From the NCBI GenBank assembly GCA_023423065.1, contig JAFAGC010000010.1, positions 1 through 64,000 on the forward strand: a stretch of 64,000 nt of DNA, given 5' to 3'. Position numbers and translations under genes: made by a program. Below the pieces are notes generated by a model that saw only the letters and a list, made by a program, of their open reading frames with translations, was not told the DNA's origin and ran no database searches. This DNA is from Pseudomonadota bacterium. Its GTDB lineage: Bacteria > Pseudomonadota > Gammaproteobacteria > Steroidobacterales > Steroidobacteraceae. This document shows, piece after piece, positions 23,797 through 32,224 of the stretch. How positions within the stretch are numbered: the stretch's first letter is position 1; each line of letters opens with the position of its first letter.

Positions 23797-25752
23797 ATGG
23801 ACGGGCACTCCCGGCGCGATGCGCTGAAACTGCTGGGCGCGGCATGCGCGGCCGTGCCCGCGGCGGCCCGGGCCTTCACGACGATCTCCCCCGTCCGCCC
23901 GCGGGCTAACTACTTTGGCCTCGCGGCCGTGCGGATCGAGGAAGGTCCGTTCCTCGCCGCGCAGCGGCTGGACGCCGACTACCTGCTCAAGCTCGAATCC
24001 GACCGGATGTTGCACAACTTCCGGAAGAACGCCGGTCTCGAACCCAAGGCCCCGGTGTACGGCGGCTGGGAATCGGTCGAACCGTGGATCTGGATCCGCT
24101 GCCATGGTCACACGCTCGGCCACTACCTGACGGCCGCCGCGTGCATGTTCGAATCCACCGGCGATGCACGCTTCGCCGAGCGCATCGATTACATCGTGGC
24201 CGAGCTCGCCGAGTGCCAGGCAAAGACCGGCGGCTGGCTCACGGCGTTTCCCGACGGCGTCGCGCCGCTCGTCGACAGCCTCGCCGGGGAAAAATTCGAC
24301 GGCGTTCCCTGGTACACGACGCACAAGGTGCTCGCGGGTCTGCGCGATGCGTACCTGCATCGCGGCAGCGCGGACGCACGCAAGGTACTGGCCGCATTCG
24401 CCGACTGGATAGACCGCGCCTGCGCGGACGTGCCCGAAGAGCGCATGAAGCAGATGCTCGACCGCGAGCATGGCGGCATGAACGAGGTACTCGCGGACGT
24501 CTACGCGATCGAAGGCGACAAGCGATACCTGGATCTCGCCCTGCGCTTCTGCCACCAGAGCGTTCTCGATCCGCTCGCGCGCGGCATCGACCAGCTCGAC
24601 GGGTTGCATGCCAACACGCAGATTCCGAAGGTCATCGGCTTCAGCCGCCTCTACGAAGTCGGCGGCGATTCGTTCCGGTACTTCGATGACGCGTCGCGGT
24701 TCTTCTGGCACACGGTGGTCGAACGCCGTTCGTTCGCCACGGGCGGCCACGGCGACGGCGAGCACTTCTTTCCCGTGAGCGACTTCATGCAGCACCTGTC
24801 GTCGGCCAAGACGATGGAGACCTGCTGCACGCACAACATGCTGAGGCTCACGCGTTCGCTGTACGCGCGCGATCCGGAAATCGCGCTGATGGACTACTTC
24901 GAACGCGCGCTGTTCAACGGCATCCTCGCGTCGCAGGATCCCGAGAGCGGCATGAACACGTATTTCCAGGCGACCCGGCCCGGATACGTGCGGCTCTATC
25001 ACACGCCGTTCGATTCTTTCTGGTGCTGCACGGGCTCCGGCATCGAAAACCACGCGCGTTACGGAGAATCGATCTACGCGCACGACGGCGACACGCTCTT
25101 CGTCAACCTGTTCCTCGCCTCGACGCTCGACTGGAGCGCGCGCGGAATCAGGCTCAGGCAGATCACGCGTTTCCCGGACGAGGACACCACCCGCCTCGAG
25201 GTCACGCAAGGATCCCCGCGGTCCATCACGCTCGCGATCCGGCAGCCTTCGTGGTGCCCTGCCATGACCGTGACGGTCAACGGCCGGGAACGTCGCGTTC
25301 GGCGGCGCGCGGGCCAATACTTCAAGTTGACGCGGGCGTTCCGCACCGGAGACGTGATCGAGGTGCGCCTGCCGATGAGCCTGGCGCTCGAACCGTTGCC
25401 GCCGACCGTGCAGGTCGAGGGCAATCCTTCGCTCGAAGCCGTGGCGCTCGTCTACGGCCCCATCGTGCTCGCCGGCCGCATGGGCACGGCGGGCCTCAGC
25501 CCGGGCTCGCAAATCATCGTCAATGAGCGCAAGTCGGGCGAGATGCTCAACGAGCCCGTGACCCTCCCGAGCTGGACTCGGCCGCTCACCGAGCTGCTCG
25601 CCTCGACCCGACGCGTGGAAGGACCGGCCCTGCGTTTCGTCGCGCGGGGGTTCGAGGGTGATGCCGAGGTCGAGCTGATTCCGTGGTTCCGGACCACGAA
25701 CGAGCGGTACAACCTCTATTGGCGCCGCTCGTCGGGGCCGAACGGCGAATAA
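23797..25752 (+). CDS. GH127 (DUF1680) beta-L-arabinofuranosidase-like glycoside hydrolase
   Basis: The 651-residue enzyme starts 2 bases after the binding-protein stop, so the two are probably co-transcribed. The N-terminus has a twin-arginine-like SRRDALKLLGAACA segment, suggesting export in folded form. The GH127 zinc/cysteine site is present: Glu341 and Cys343 in METCCTHNM, and Cys410-Cys411 in FWCCTGSG; one cysteine of the latter pair is the nucleophile in characterised members. The fold is an (alpha/alpha) barrel followed by beta-sandwich domains. It likely removes terminal L-arabinofuranose-type residues from plant or bacterial glycans. Confidence 0.9.
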   Translation: MDGHSRRDALKLLGAACAAVPAAARAFTTISPVRPRANYFGLAAVRIEEGPFLAAQRLDADYLLKLESDRMLHNFRKNAGLEPKAPVYGGWESVEPWIWIRCHGHTLGHYLTAAACMFESTGDARFAERIDYIVAELAECQAKTGGWLTAFPDGVAPLVDSLAGEKFDGVPWYTTHKVLAGLRDAYLHRGSADARKVLAAFADWIDRACADVPEERMKQMLDREHGGMNEVLADVYAIEGDKRYLDLALRFCHQSVLDPLARGIDQLDGLHANTQIPKVIGFSRLYEVGGDSFRYFDDASRFFWHTVVERRSFATGGHGDGEHFFPVSDFMQHLSSAKTMETCCTHNMLRLTRSLYARDPEIALMDYFERALFNGILASQDPESGMNTYFQATRPGYVRLYHTPFDSFWCCTGSGIENHARYGESIYAHDGDTLFVNLFLASTLDWSARGIRLRQITRFPDEDTTRLEVTQGSPRSITLAIRQPSWCPAMTVTVNGRERRVRRRAGQYFKLTRAFRTGDVIEVRLPMSLALEPLPPTVQVEGNPSLEAVALVYGPIVLAGRMGTAGLSPGSQIIVNERKSGEMLNEPVTLPSWTRPLTELLASTRRVEGPALRFVARGFEGDAEVELIPWFRTTNERYNLYWRRSSGPNGE

Positions 25753-25772
25753 AACATCCTAGGGCCAGCCGG

Positions 25773-25809
25773 GGCTCCAGGACCCGGAAAACCGCGAACT
25801 GGAGCCTTT
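25773..25809 (+). terminator. Probable terminator after GH127 gene
   Basis: A perfect 8-bp stem GGCTCCAG (25773-25780) with CTGGAGCC (25799-25806) is followed by TTT. The loop is long (18 bases) and the T tract short, so termination may be partial. Confidence 0.45.
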
Positions 25810-25824
25810 CCTAGGGAAACCCGG

Positions 25825-25840
25825 TGTGACTCGCGTCACC
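25825..25840. promoter_or_regulatory. CRP/Vfr/Clp-family binding site upstream of the pilus chemosensory operon
   Basis: TGTGA-CTCGCG-TCACC matches the CRP-family consensus TGTGA-N6-TCACA at 9 of 10 defined positions. It lies about 100 bases before the first gene of the Chp operon and beyond the preceding glycosidase terminator. Vfr and Clp, CRP homologues, control type IV pilus and surface-behaviour genes in related bacteria, so the position is plausible. No convincing -10/-35 pair was found beside it. Confidence 0.5.
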
Positions 25841-25941
25841 GTGGTTTTGTCACATAACGGCCAAGATTCCCTTCGTGCCAATGGGAGAAACCGCCCGAGA
25901 GGGTCGGCGCGGCCCTGTTGTGCGTCCGTGGGAGGGAAATC

Positions 25942-26307
25942 GTGGCCATTCACAAAGTGCTGATCGTCGACGACGCGCGCCCTGATCTCATGAACCTGGA
26001 AAGGATCGTGAGCGCGGCGGGGTACACGACCCTCACCGCCACGAACGGCCTGCAGGCCGTCGAGATGTCGAAGACCGCCCTGCCCGACGTCATCCTGATG
26101 GACGTCAACATGGACCAGATGGACGGCTTCGCCGCCACGCGCGCCATCGGCGGCGATGCCGCGACCAAGTCCATTCCCGTCGTGCTGGTCACCAGCAAGA
26201 ACCAGAAGGCCGATCGCGTCTGGGCCCAGATGCTCGGCGTGAAGGGCTACGTGACCAAGCCCTACACCCCCGACCAGATCCTCGGCGCGATCGCCGCCTG
26301 CGGCTGA
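25942..26307 (+). CDS. pilH: PilH-like single-domain response regulator
   Basis: The 121-residue protein is a single receiver domain: acidic pair VDDAR near the N-terminus, phospho-acceptor Asp in ILMDVNMDQMDG, Thr/Ser in VLVTSKNQKAD and Lys in YVTKPYTPDQ. The length equals that of P. aeruginosa PilH. The GTG start at 25942 has a strong GGAGGG Shine-Dalgarno 5 bases before it. As the CheY-like regulator of the Chp system it would adjust pilus retraction or the phosphate flow from the ChpA-like kinase encoded downstream. No separate PilG gene is next to it. Confidence 0.88.
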   Translation: MAIHKVLIVDDARPDLMNLERIVSAAGYTTLTATNGLQAVEMSKTALPDVILMDVNMDQMDGFAATRAIGGDAATKSIPVVLVTSKNQKADRVWAQMLGVKGYVTKPYTPDQILGAIAACG

Positions 26308-26315
26308 TCGATCCC

Positions 26316-26837
26316 ATGAACCCCTTCCCTCTGCCGCTAGGTCTGCCTCCGTTGCCCGCCGAGCTCGCGGCGCTGGTGCAGCCCGGCGCGACCGGCGAGG
26401 AACATCCCGACGACATCGTCCGCCAGGCGTTTCGCATCGGGCAGGTGCGCATGCTCGCGCCGTTTGCCACCGCAAGCGAGCTCACCGAGATGCCGGCCGT
26501 CTATCCACTGCCGCGCCAGCCCGCGAACCTGCACGGGCTCGTGAACCTGCACGGCCGCATCGTGCCGCTGTTCGATCTCGCGGCACTGTTCGAGACGCAG
26601 CACCTGCCGCGCGAGAAACGCATGTTGCTGGTCATCGGCCATGGCAGCGATGCCGCGGGCATCGTCATCGACGGCCTGCCCCGCCGCATGGTGTTCCGGC
26701 CCGAGGCCCAGATCATTCCGCCCGCGTTGCCCGCCAGGGCCGCGCTGGCCGTCACCGCCGCCTTCGCCGATCCCAAGGCGCAGGACCCCTGGTTCGAATT
26801 CGACTACGAGCAGCTGCTCGACCAACTCGTGAGTTAA
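26316..26837 (+). CDS. pilI: PilI-like CheW-domain coupling protein
   Basis: The 173-residue protein has a CheW-like domain at about residues 35-170 (VYPLPRQPANLHGLVNLHG, RIVPLFDLAALF, MLLVIGHGSDAAGIVIDG). It links the PilJ receptor to the ChpA kinase. It lies 8 bases after pilH and 3 bases before pilJ, consistent with one operon. Confidence 0.88.
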   Translation: MNPFPLPLGLPPLPAELAALVQPGATGEEHPDDIVRQAFRIGQVRMLAPFATASELTEMPAVYPLPRQPANLHGLVNLHGRIVPLFDLAALFETQHLPREKRMLLVIGHGSDAAGIVIDGLPRRMVFRPEAQIIPPALPARAALAVTAAFADPKAQDPWFEFDYEQLLDQLVS

Positions 26838-26840
26838 TCC

Positions 26841-29384
26841 ATGGCCATTCGCAATGCATTCGGCGCCCAGTCCATCCGGCAGAAACTGCTGCTCGGTACG
26901 CTGTTCCTCGCCATCATCCCGGTCGCCGTGACCTCGGTGATCGTCGGTCGCGAATCGCTCGACTCGGGCCGTGAGGCGCTCGAAGCGCAGGCGCGCGAAT
27001 CGCTGATCGCACAGCGCGCCTCGAAGGCCGCGCAGATCACCGACTACTTCCAGTCGCTGTCCAACCAGGTGCAGGTGCTCGCCTCCTCGCCGGACGTCGT
27101 CAACGCGATGCGCGAGCTGCCCGGCGCCTACGACACCTCGGTGCTCAGCCTCGCCGACCTGCCGACCCAGCGCGCGCGGCTCGCGATGTACTACACGGGC
27201 GACTTCATCCAGGAATTCCAGAAGCGCAACACCGGCAAGCCGGTCGACATGACGCACCAGGTGACAACGCTGCCGGATCTCGCGATGAATCTGCAGTACC
27301 AGTACATCGCCGCGAACCCGAATCCGCTGGGCGCGAAGTACGACCTCGATCGCGCGAACGACGGCTCGCGCTACTCCGAACTGCATGGCGGGATTCATTC
27401 GTACCTGCGCACGGCGCTGCGCCAGTTCGGCCTGTACGACATCTACCTGATCGAGCCGAAGAACGGCACGATCGTTTACACCGTCCAGAAGCAGGTCGAC
27501 TTCGCGACCTCGCTCGTGAACGGGCCGTACGCCAAGAGCAAACTCGGCGACGCGTTCCGGCAGTCGTGGAATCTCGAGCGCGCCGGACAGGTGGCCCTTT
27601 CCGAGTTCGGCGAATACCTGCCCTCGTACAACGACCAGGCGGCGTTCCTCGGCGCCCCCATCTTCGACGGCAATCGCAAGGTCGGCGTACTCGTCGTGCA
27701 GGTGCCGATCGACAAGATCAACTCGGTGATGACGCACGAAGGCAAGTGGAAGGAGCGCGGTCTCGGCGACACCGGCGAGACCTACCTGGTTTCCGCCGCC
27801 GACGGCACACCGCGCTCGATCGCGCGTCTCGCGGTCGAGAACATCGATGCGTACGCGAAGAGCGTGAAGGACGCGGGTTTCGCTCAAGGCGTCGCGAACG
27901 CCGTGCAGGCCAAGGGCACGGGCATCGGCCTCGTGCCGATCAAGACCCAGGCGACCACCGACGTGTTCGAGAAAGGCATCGCCGGCTACGGCGTGTACCC
28001 GAACTACGCGAAGCAGTCCGTGCTGGGCGCCTACGCGCCGTTGTCCGTGCTCGGCGTCAAGTGGGCGATCATCGCCGAGATCAATGAAGACGAGGCGTTC
28101 GCGCCCGTGACGACGGTGCGCGAGAAGGTGGTCGTGTGGTCGACCGGCATCGCGGTCGCCCTGCTCGGCCTCGGCCTGCTGATCGCGTTCTCGCTGCTGC
28201 GCTCGGTCACGAAGCCGATCACGAAGATGCAGGACACCGTGAACGCGATCGCCGAGGGCGATTTCGCCGCGCGTTCGCGGCTCGGCGGCGACGACGAATT
28301 CGGTCAGCTCTCGCGCGCCTTCGATAACCTGCTCGACGACCGCGTCGCGCGTCTCGCCGAAGCCGAGCGCGAAAACGAAGACCTCAACAACTCGGTCGTG
28401 CAGTTGCTGCAGGCGGTCGCGCAGCTGTCCAACAAGGACCTGACCGCCAAGGCGCCCGTGTCGGCGAACGTCATCGGCACCGTGTCCGACTCCATCAACC
28501 TGCTCGCGCACGAGACCGGCCGGGTGCTCTCCGAGGTCACCAGCATCGCGGCGCAGGTGAAACTCGCCACCGAGCGCGTGAAACGCCAGGCGGACTCGGT
28601 GAACGCCACCGCCGCGGCCGAACGTTCGGACGTCGAGCGCGCGAGCGAGAACCTCGCGAACGCGAACAAGGTCATGACGCAGGTGGCCGAGCTCGCCGCC
28701 GCGTCCAACCGCGCCGCGGAGCAGGCGACCACCTCCACCGTCACCGCGCTCGGCGCGGTGAACGAAACCGTGCGCGGCATGGAAGGCATCCGCGAGTCGA
28801 TCGCCGAGGCCGAAAAGCGCATCAAGCGCCTGGGCGAACGTTCGCAGGAAATCACCGGCATCGTGAACCTCATCAACACGATCGCCGAACGCACGCACGT
28901 GCTGGCGTTGAACGCGTCCATGCAGGCGGCCGCCGCCGGCGACGCGGGCCGCGGCTTCGCGGTCGTCGCGGAAGAAGTGCAGCGCCTCGCCGAGAGCTCG
29001 CGCCAGGCGACTCAGCAGATCGCGCAGCTCGTGAACAACATCCAGATCGAAACGGCCGACACGATCAACACGGTCAACAAGACGATTTCGCAGGTGGTCG
29101 CCGGATCCGAGCTCGCCGCCAAGTCCGGTCAGCAGATGCGCGAGACGCAGCAGTCGACCGCTTCGCTCGTGGAGCTCGTCAAACGCATCACCTCGTCCGC
29201 GCAGGTGCAGATGAAGATCACCACCGAGCTGCGCAACCGCGTGCACCAGATCGGCGCCAGCACGGAAAAGACCGCGGCCGAGATCCTGCTGCAGTCGGAA
29301 GCGACCGCGGATCTGTCGAAGTCCGCCGACCGCCTGGTCGAGTCGGTGCGCGTGTTCAAACTACCCAGCAACCGGGCGGCCTGA
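26841..29384 (+). CDS. pilJ: PilJ-like methyl-accepting chemotaxis protein
   Basis: The 847-residue receptor has a first membrane helix at about residues 13-37, a large periplasmic Cache-like sensor region (about 40-428), a second membrane helix at about 430-452, a HAMP domain (about 453-505) and a methyl-accepting signalling domain (about 560-830; tip region ITGIVNLINTIAERTHVLA). Characterised PilJ proteins are about 680 residues with a smaller periplasmic domain, so this version has an enlarged sensor. It probably detects surface or pilus state and signals through PilI to ChpA. Confidence 0.88.
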   Translation: MAIRNAFGAQSIRQKLLLGTLFLAIIPVAVTSVIVGRESLDSGREALEAQARESLIAQRASKAAQITDYFQSLSNQVQVLASSPDVVNAMRELPGAYDTSVLSLADLPTQRARLAMYYTGDFIQEFQKRNTGKPVDMTHQVTTLPDLAMNLQYQYIAANPNPLGAKYDLDRANDGSRYSELHGGIHSYLRTALRQFGLYDIYLIEPKNGTIVYTVQKQVDFATSLVNGPYAKSKLGDAFRQSWNLERAGQVALSEFGEYLPSYNDQAAFLGAPIFDGNRKVGVLVVQVPIDKINSVMTHEGKWKERGLGDTGETYLVSAADGTPRSIARLAVENIDAYAKSVKDAGFAQGVANAVQAKGTGIGLVPIKTQATTDVFEKGIAGYGVYPNYAKQSVLGAYAPLSVLGVKWAIIAEINEDEAFAPVTTVREKVVVWSTGIAVALLGLGLLIAFSLLRSVTKPITKMQDTVNAIAEGDFAARSRLGGDDEFGQLSRAFDNLLDDRVARLAEAERENEDLNNSVVQLLQAVAQLSNKDLTAKAPVSANVIGTVSDSINLLAHETGRVLSEVTSIAAQVKLATERVKRQADSVNATAAAERSDVERASENLANANKVMTQVAELAAASNRAAEQATTSTVTALGAVNETVRGMEGIRESIAEAEKRIKRLGERSQEITGIVNLINTIAERTHVLALNASMQAAAAGDAGRGFAVVAEEVQRLAESSRQATQQIAQLVNNIQIETADTINTVNKTISQVVAGSELAAKSGQQMRETQQSTASLVELVKRITSSAQVQMKITTELRNRVHQIGASTEKTAAEILLQSEATADLSKSADRLVESVRVFKLPSNRAA

Positions 29385-29394
29385 AGAAGGAAAG

Positions 29395-32202
29395 ATGCGA
29401 GGACAGGATCTCCTCAACGCGCTCGCCGACGAGCTCAAGGGCCTCGCGCCCGAGCTCGCGCAGGCGTACGACTCCGGCACCGACGCCGGAGCGTTCGCGC
29501 GCGCGTCGAGCGATGCATCCTATGTAACGTCTGTCTCGCGGCTTTCTGAAGCCGCAGGCTACATGGGCCTGGCCGGCGTGCAGCGCATCTGCGGCTCGGT
29601 GCAGACCAACCTCGAACACTTGTCCGGCGACGACGCGGATGCCCGCCTGCTGGTGCGCGGGTTCTTCACCGAGTGGGCGCCGCTGCTCGAAACGCATCTG
29701 CGCGACGCCACGAATGTCTCCCACGTCGAGGCGCTGTGCGCGCACTTCGGCGGCGCCTGGGTGCCCATCCCTCTCGACGAGGCTGCGCTCCAGGACCTGC
29801 GTGCGGAACTGTCCGCCGCCCACGACATCGGCGCCGCGCTCGACGAGTCCGAGGACGCCGCGCCCGAAGCGCTCACCGCCGCCGATCTCACGCTCGACGT
29901 CTCGAACGACGTCGATGCCGCGCTCGTCGATGCATTCCTGAACGACTCTCCGCCGCAGGCGTCCGAAGTCACGCGCTCGCTGCAGGGCTGGATCGCCGAC
30001 GCCTCGCAGACCGAGCTGCTGCGGGCCGCGAAACGCAGCGCACACACCTTGAAAGGCTCGGCCAACATCCTCGGCATTCGCGGCGTCGCGAAGCTCGCGC
30101 ATCGCCTCGAGGACCTGCTGGAGATCTGCGAAAACGAATCCGCTCCGCCCTCGACGCAGCGTGCCGGCGCCCTGATGGCCGCGGCCGACTGCCTCGAGCA
30201 GATGGTGGCGGCGGTCGCGGGCGAAGATTCCGCCCCTGACAACGTGCTCGCCGTGATCGGCATGCTCGACGCCGCGCGCGACAATTCGGCCGACGTCCAA
30301 CAGGCCGCGCCCGCGGTTGCCACCGCGCCCTCGCCCGCGACTCCGCAGTCGGCGCGCGCGGAAGCCAAGGCCATGACGCGCGTGCCGACGCAGCTGCTCG
30401 ACGATCTCGTGCGCATGGTCGGCGAGCTGACCATCAAGGTCGGCGAGCTCGAGCAGGAACTGAAGGCGACCGCGACGAATTCGAACCAGCTCGTCGAACA
30501 GGACCGCGCGATCCAGAAGCGTCTGTTCGAGCTCGAGAATTCGGTGGACATCCGCGGTCTCGCCGCGCGCCACAAGCTGCACGCGGTCGGATCGCAGCCG
30601 AGCGAGTTCGACTCGCTCGAAATGGACCAGTACAACGAAGTGCAGGGCATCACTCGCGCGCTGATCGAGGAGACCACCGACGCGCGCGATCTCGGGCTCG
30701 GCATCAAGGACGAGCTCGCCGGCCTCGCGGGCATCCTGCACCAGCAGCAGCGTCTCGTGCGTGAGCTCGCGCACCTGACGTCGCAGACGCGCATGGCGCC
30801 GGTGGAAACCATCGTGCCGCGCCTGCAGCGCAACGTGCGCCAGACGGCGGCCGCGACCCACAAACAAGCCGAGCTCGTGGTGGTCGGCCAGGACATCCTG
30901 GTCGACGCCGACGTGCTGAACCAGTTGATCGATCCGCTGCTGCACATCCTGCGCAACGCCGTCGACCACGGACTCGAGTCGCCGGACGAACGCGCCGCGG
31001 TGGGCAAGCCGCGCACGGGCCGCATCACGCTCAACGTCACGCGCCGCGGTCAGGCCGTCACCGTGCAGGTGGCGGACGACGGCCGCGGCCTGGATCTCGT
31101 CGCGGTCAGGCAGAAGGCCGTGGAAAGAGGCTTGCTGGCCGCGGACGTCGAACCGGGCGACGCGGAGATCGCTCGCCTCACGCTGCTGCCGGGCTTCTCG
31201 ACACGCGACTCGGTCACGGAAATCTCCGGCCGCGGCGTCGGCCTCGACGTGGTCGCCACGCGCCTGCGCGCGTTGTCCGGCTCCATCGACATCCGCTCTC
31301 AGGCCGGCCAGGGCCTCACCATCGAGCTGCGCTTCCAGGCGTCCCTCGTCGCGACACATGCGCTGTTCGTGCGCGACGGCGGCCAGGTGTTCGGTCTCGC
31401 CTCTCACGCGGTGCGCCGCGCCTTCCCGGCGGTCGCGGTCAAACTACGCCGCGAGAACGGCACGCTCGTCGGCGTGGTGGACGACGGCGCCGAAGAACAG
31501 AAATATCCCGCGCACGAGCTCGGCGCGCTGACGGGACTCGCGCCCGCCGCGTTTCCCGAGCGCCGCAATCTCGTCGTGGTCGACACCGACACCGGCCCGG
31601 TCGGCGTACTGGTCGACGCGGTGCTCGACGCGGGCGAACTCGTCACCCGTCCCGCGGGCCGCTATCTCAAGCGCATTCCGGGCGTGGCCGGCATCGGTCT
31701 CACCGGCAGCGGCGCGGTGATCCCGCTGCTCGACATCGCCGAGCTCGCACGCAGTCCGCGCGAGGAAGGCCTGCGTGCCGCGGCCGCCGCGCGCGCCCAG
31801 GCGCAGCGCCGCAAGCGTGCGCTGGTCGTCGATGACTCGCTCTCCGTGCGCCGCGCGATCGCGAACCTGCTCGAGGATCACGGCTACGAAGTCACGCTCG
31901 CCCGCGACGGCCTCGAAGCCGTGAAAGCGCTCGAAACCGCGCCGCCCGACGTGCTGCTGACGGACCTCGAAATGCCGAACATGAACGGCCTGGAGCTCGC
32001 GCAGCACGTGCGTTCGCGCCCCGAACTCGAGGGCCTCACCGTGATCATGATCACCTCACGCTCGATGGACAAACATCGCCGCCAGGGCCTGTCCGCGGGC
32101 GTGGACGTTTACCTGACCAAACCATTCGCCGACAACGAGCTACTGCAACACGTGGCCGATGCCGTTACCGGACGCGTCGAAAGACGCGTCGCCGCCGGCT
32201 GA
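29395..32202 (+). CDS. chpA: ChpA/PilL-like hybrid chemotaxis kinase with receiver
   Basis: The 935-residue CheA-family kinase starts at ATG 29395 after a purine-rich AAGGAAAG. Residues 1 to about 120 resemble an HPt-like domain without a phospho-acceptor His. A functional HPt follows with His217 in RSAHTLKGSANILG, then a dimerisation helix region, a HATPase domain (about 505-650; LLHILRNAVDHGLE, VADDGRGLD, GRGVGLDVV), a CheW-like domain (about 655-790) and a C-terminal receiver with Asp857 in LLTDLEMPNMNG. P. aeruginosa ChpA is much larger with many phosphotransfer domains; this one is reduced to one canonical site. Confidence 0.9.
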   Translation: MRGQDLLNALADELKGLAPELAQAYDSGTDAGAFARASSDASYVTSVSRLSEAAGYMGLAGVQRICGSVQTNLEHLSGDDADARLLVRGFFTEWAPLLETHLRDATNVSHVEALCAHFGGAWVPIPLDEAALQDLRAELSAAHDIGAALDESEDAAPEALTAADLTLDVSNDVDAALVDAFLNDSPPQASEVTRSLQGWIADASQTELLRAAKRSAHTLKGSANILGIRGVAKLAHRLEDLLEICENESAPPSTQRAGALMAAADCLEQMVAAVAGEDSAPDNVLAVIGMLDAARDNSADVQQAAPAVATAPSPATPQSARAEAKAMTRVPTQLLDDLVRMVGELTIKVGELEQELKATATNSNQLVEQDRAIQKRLFELENSVDIRGLAARHKLHAVGSQPSEFDSLEMDQYNEVQGITRALIEETTDARDLGLGIKDELAGLAGILHQQQRLVRELAHLTSQTRMAPVETIVPRLQRNVRQTAAATHKQAELVVVGQDILVDADVLNQLIDPLLHILRNAVDHGLESPDERAAVGKPRTGRITLNVTRRGQAVTVQVADDGRGLDLVAVRQKAVERGLLAADVEPGDAEIARLTLLPGFSTRDSVTEISGRGVGLDVVATRLRALSGSIDIRSQAGQGLTIELRFQASLVATHALFVRDGGQVFGLASHAVRRAFPAVAVKLRRENGTLVGVVDDGAEEQKYPAHELGALTGLAPAAFPERRNLVVVDTDTGPVGVLVDAVLDAGELVTRPAGRYLKRIPGVAGIGLTGSGAVIPLLDIAELARSPREEGLRAAAAARAQAQRRKRALVVDDSLSVRRAIANLLEDHGYEVTLARDGLEAVKALETAPPDVLLTDLEMPNMNGLELAQHVRSRPELEGLTVIMITSRSMDKHRRQGLSAGVDVYLTKPFADNELLQHVADAVTGRVERRVAAG

Positions 32203-32224
32203 AGCCAAGCAAGGGATCGCCGCC

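Noticed and set aside
26337..29246. Long antisense frame opposite pilI and pilJ
   Set aside because: The His/Arg/Asp-rich translation without domains is an expected shadow of a GC-rich coding strand.
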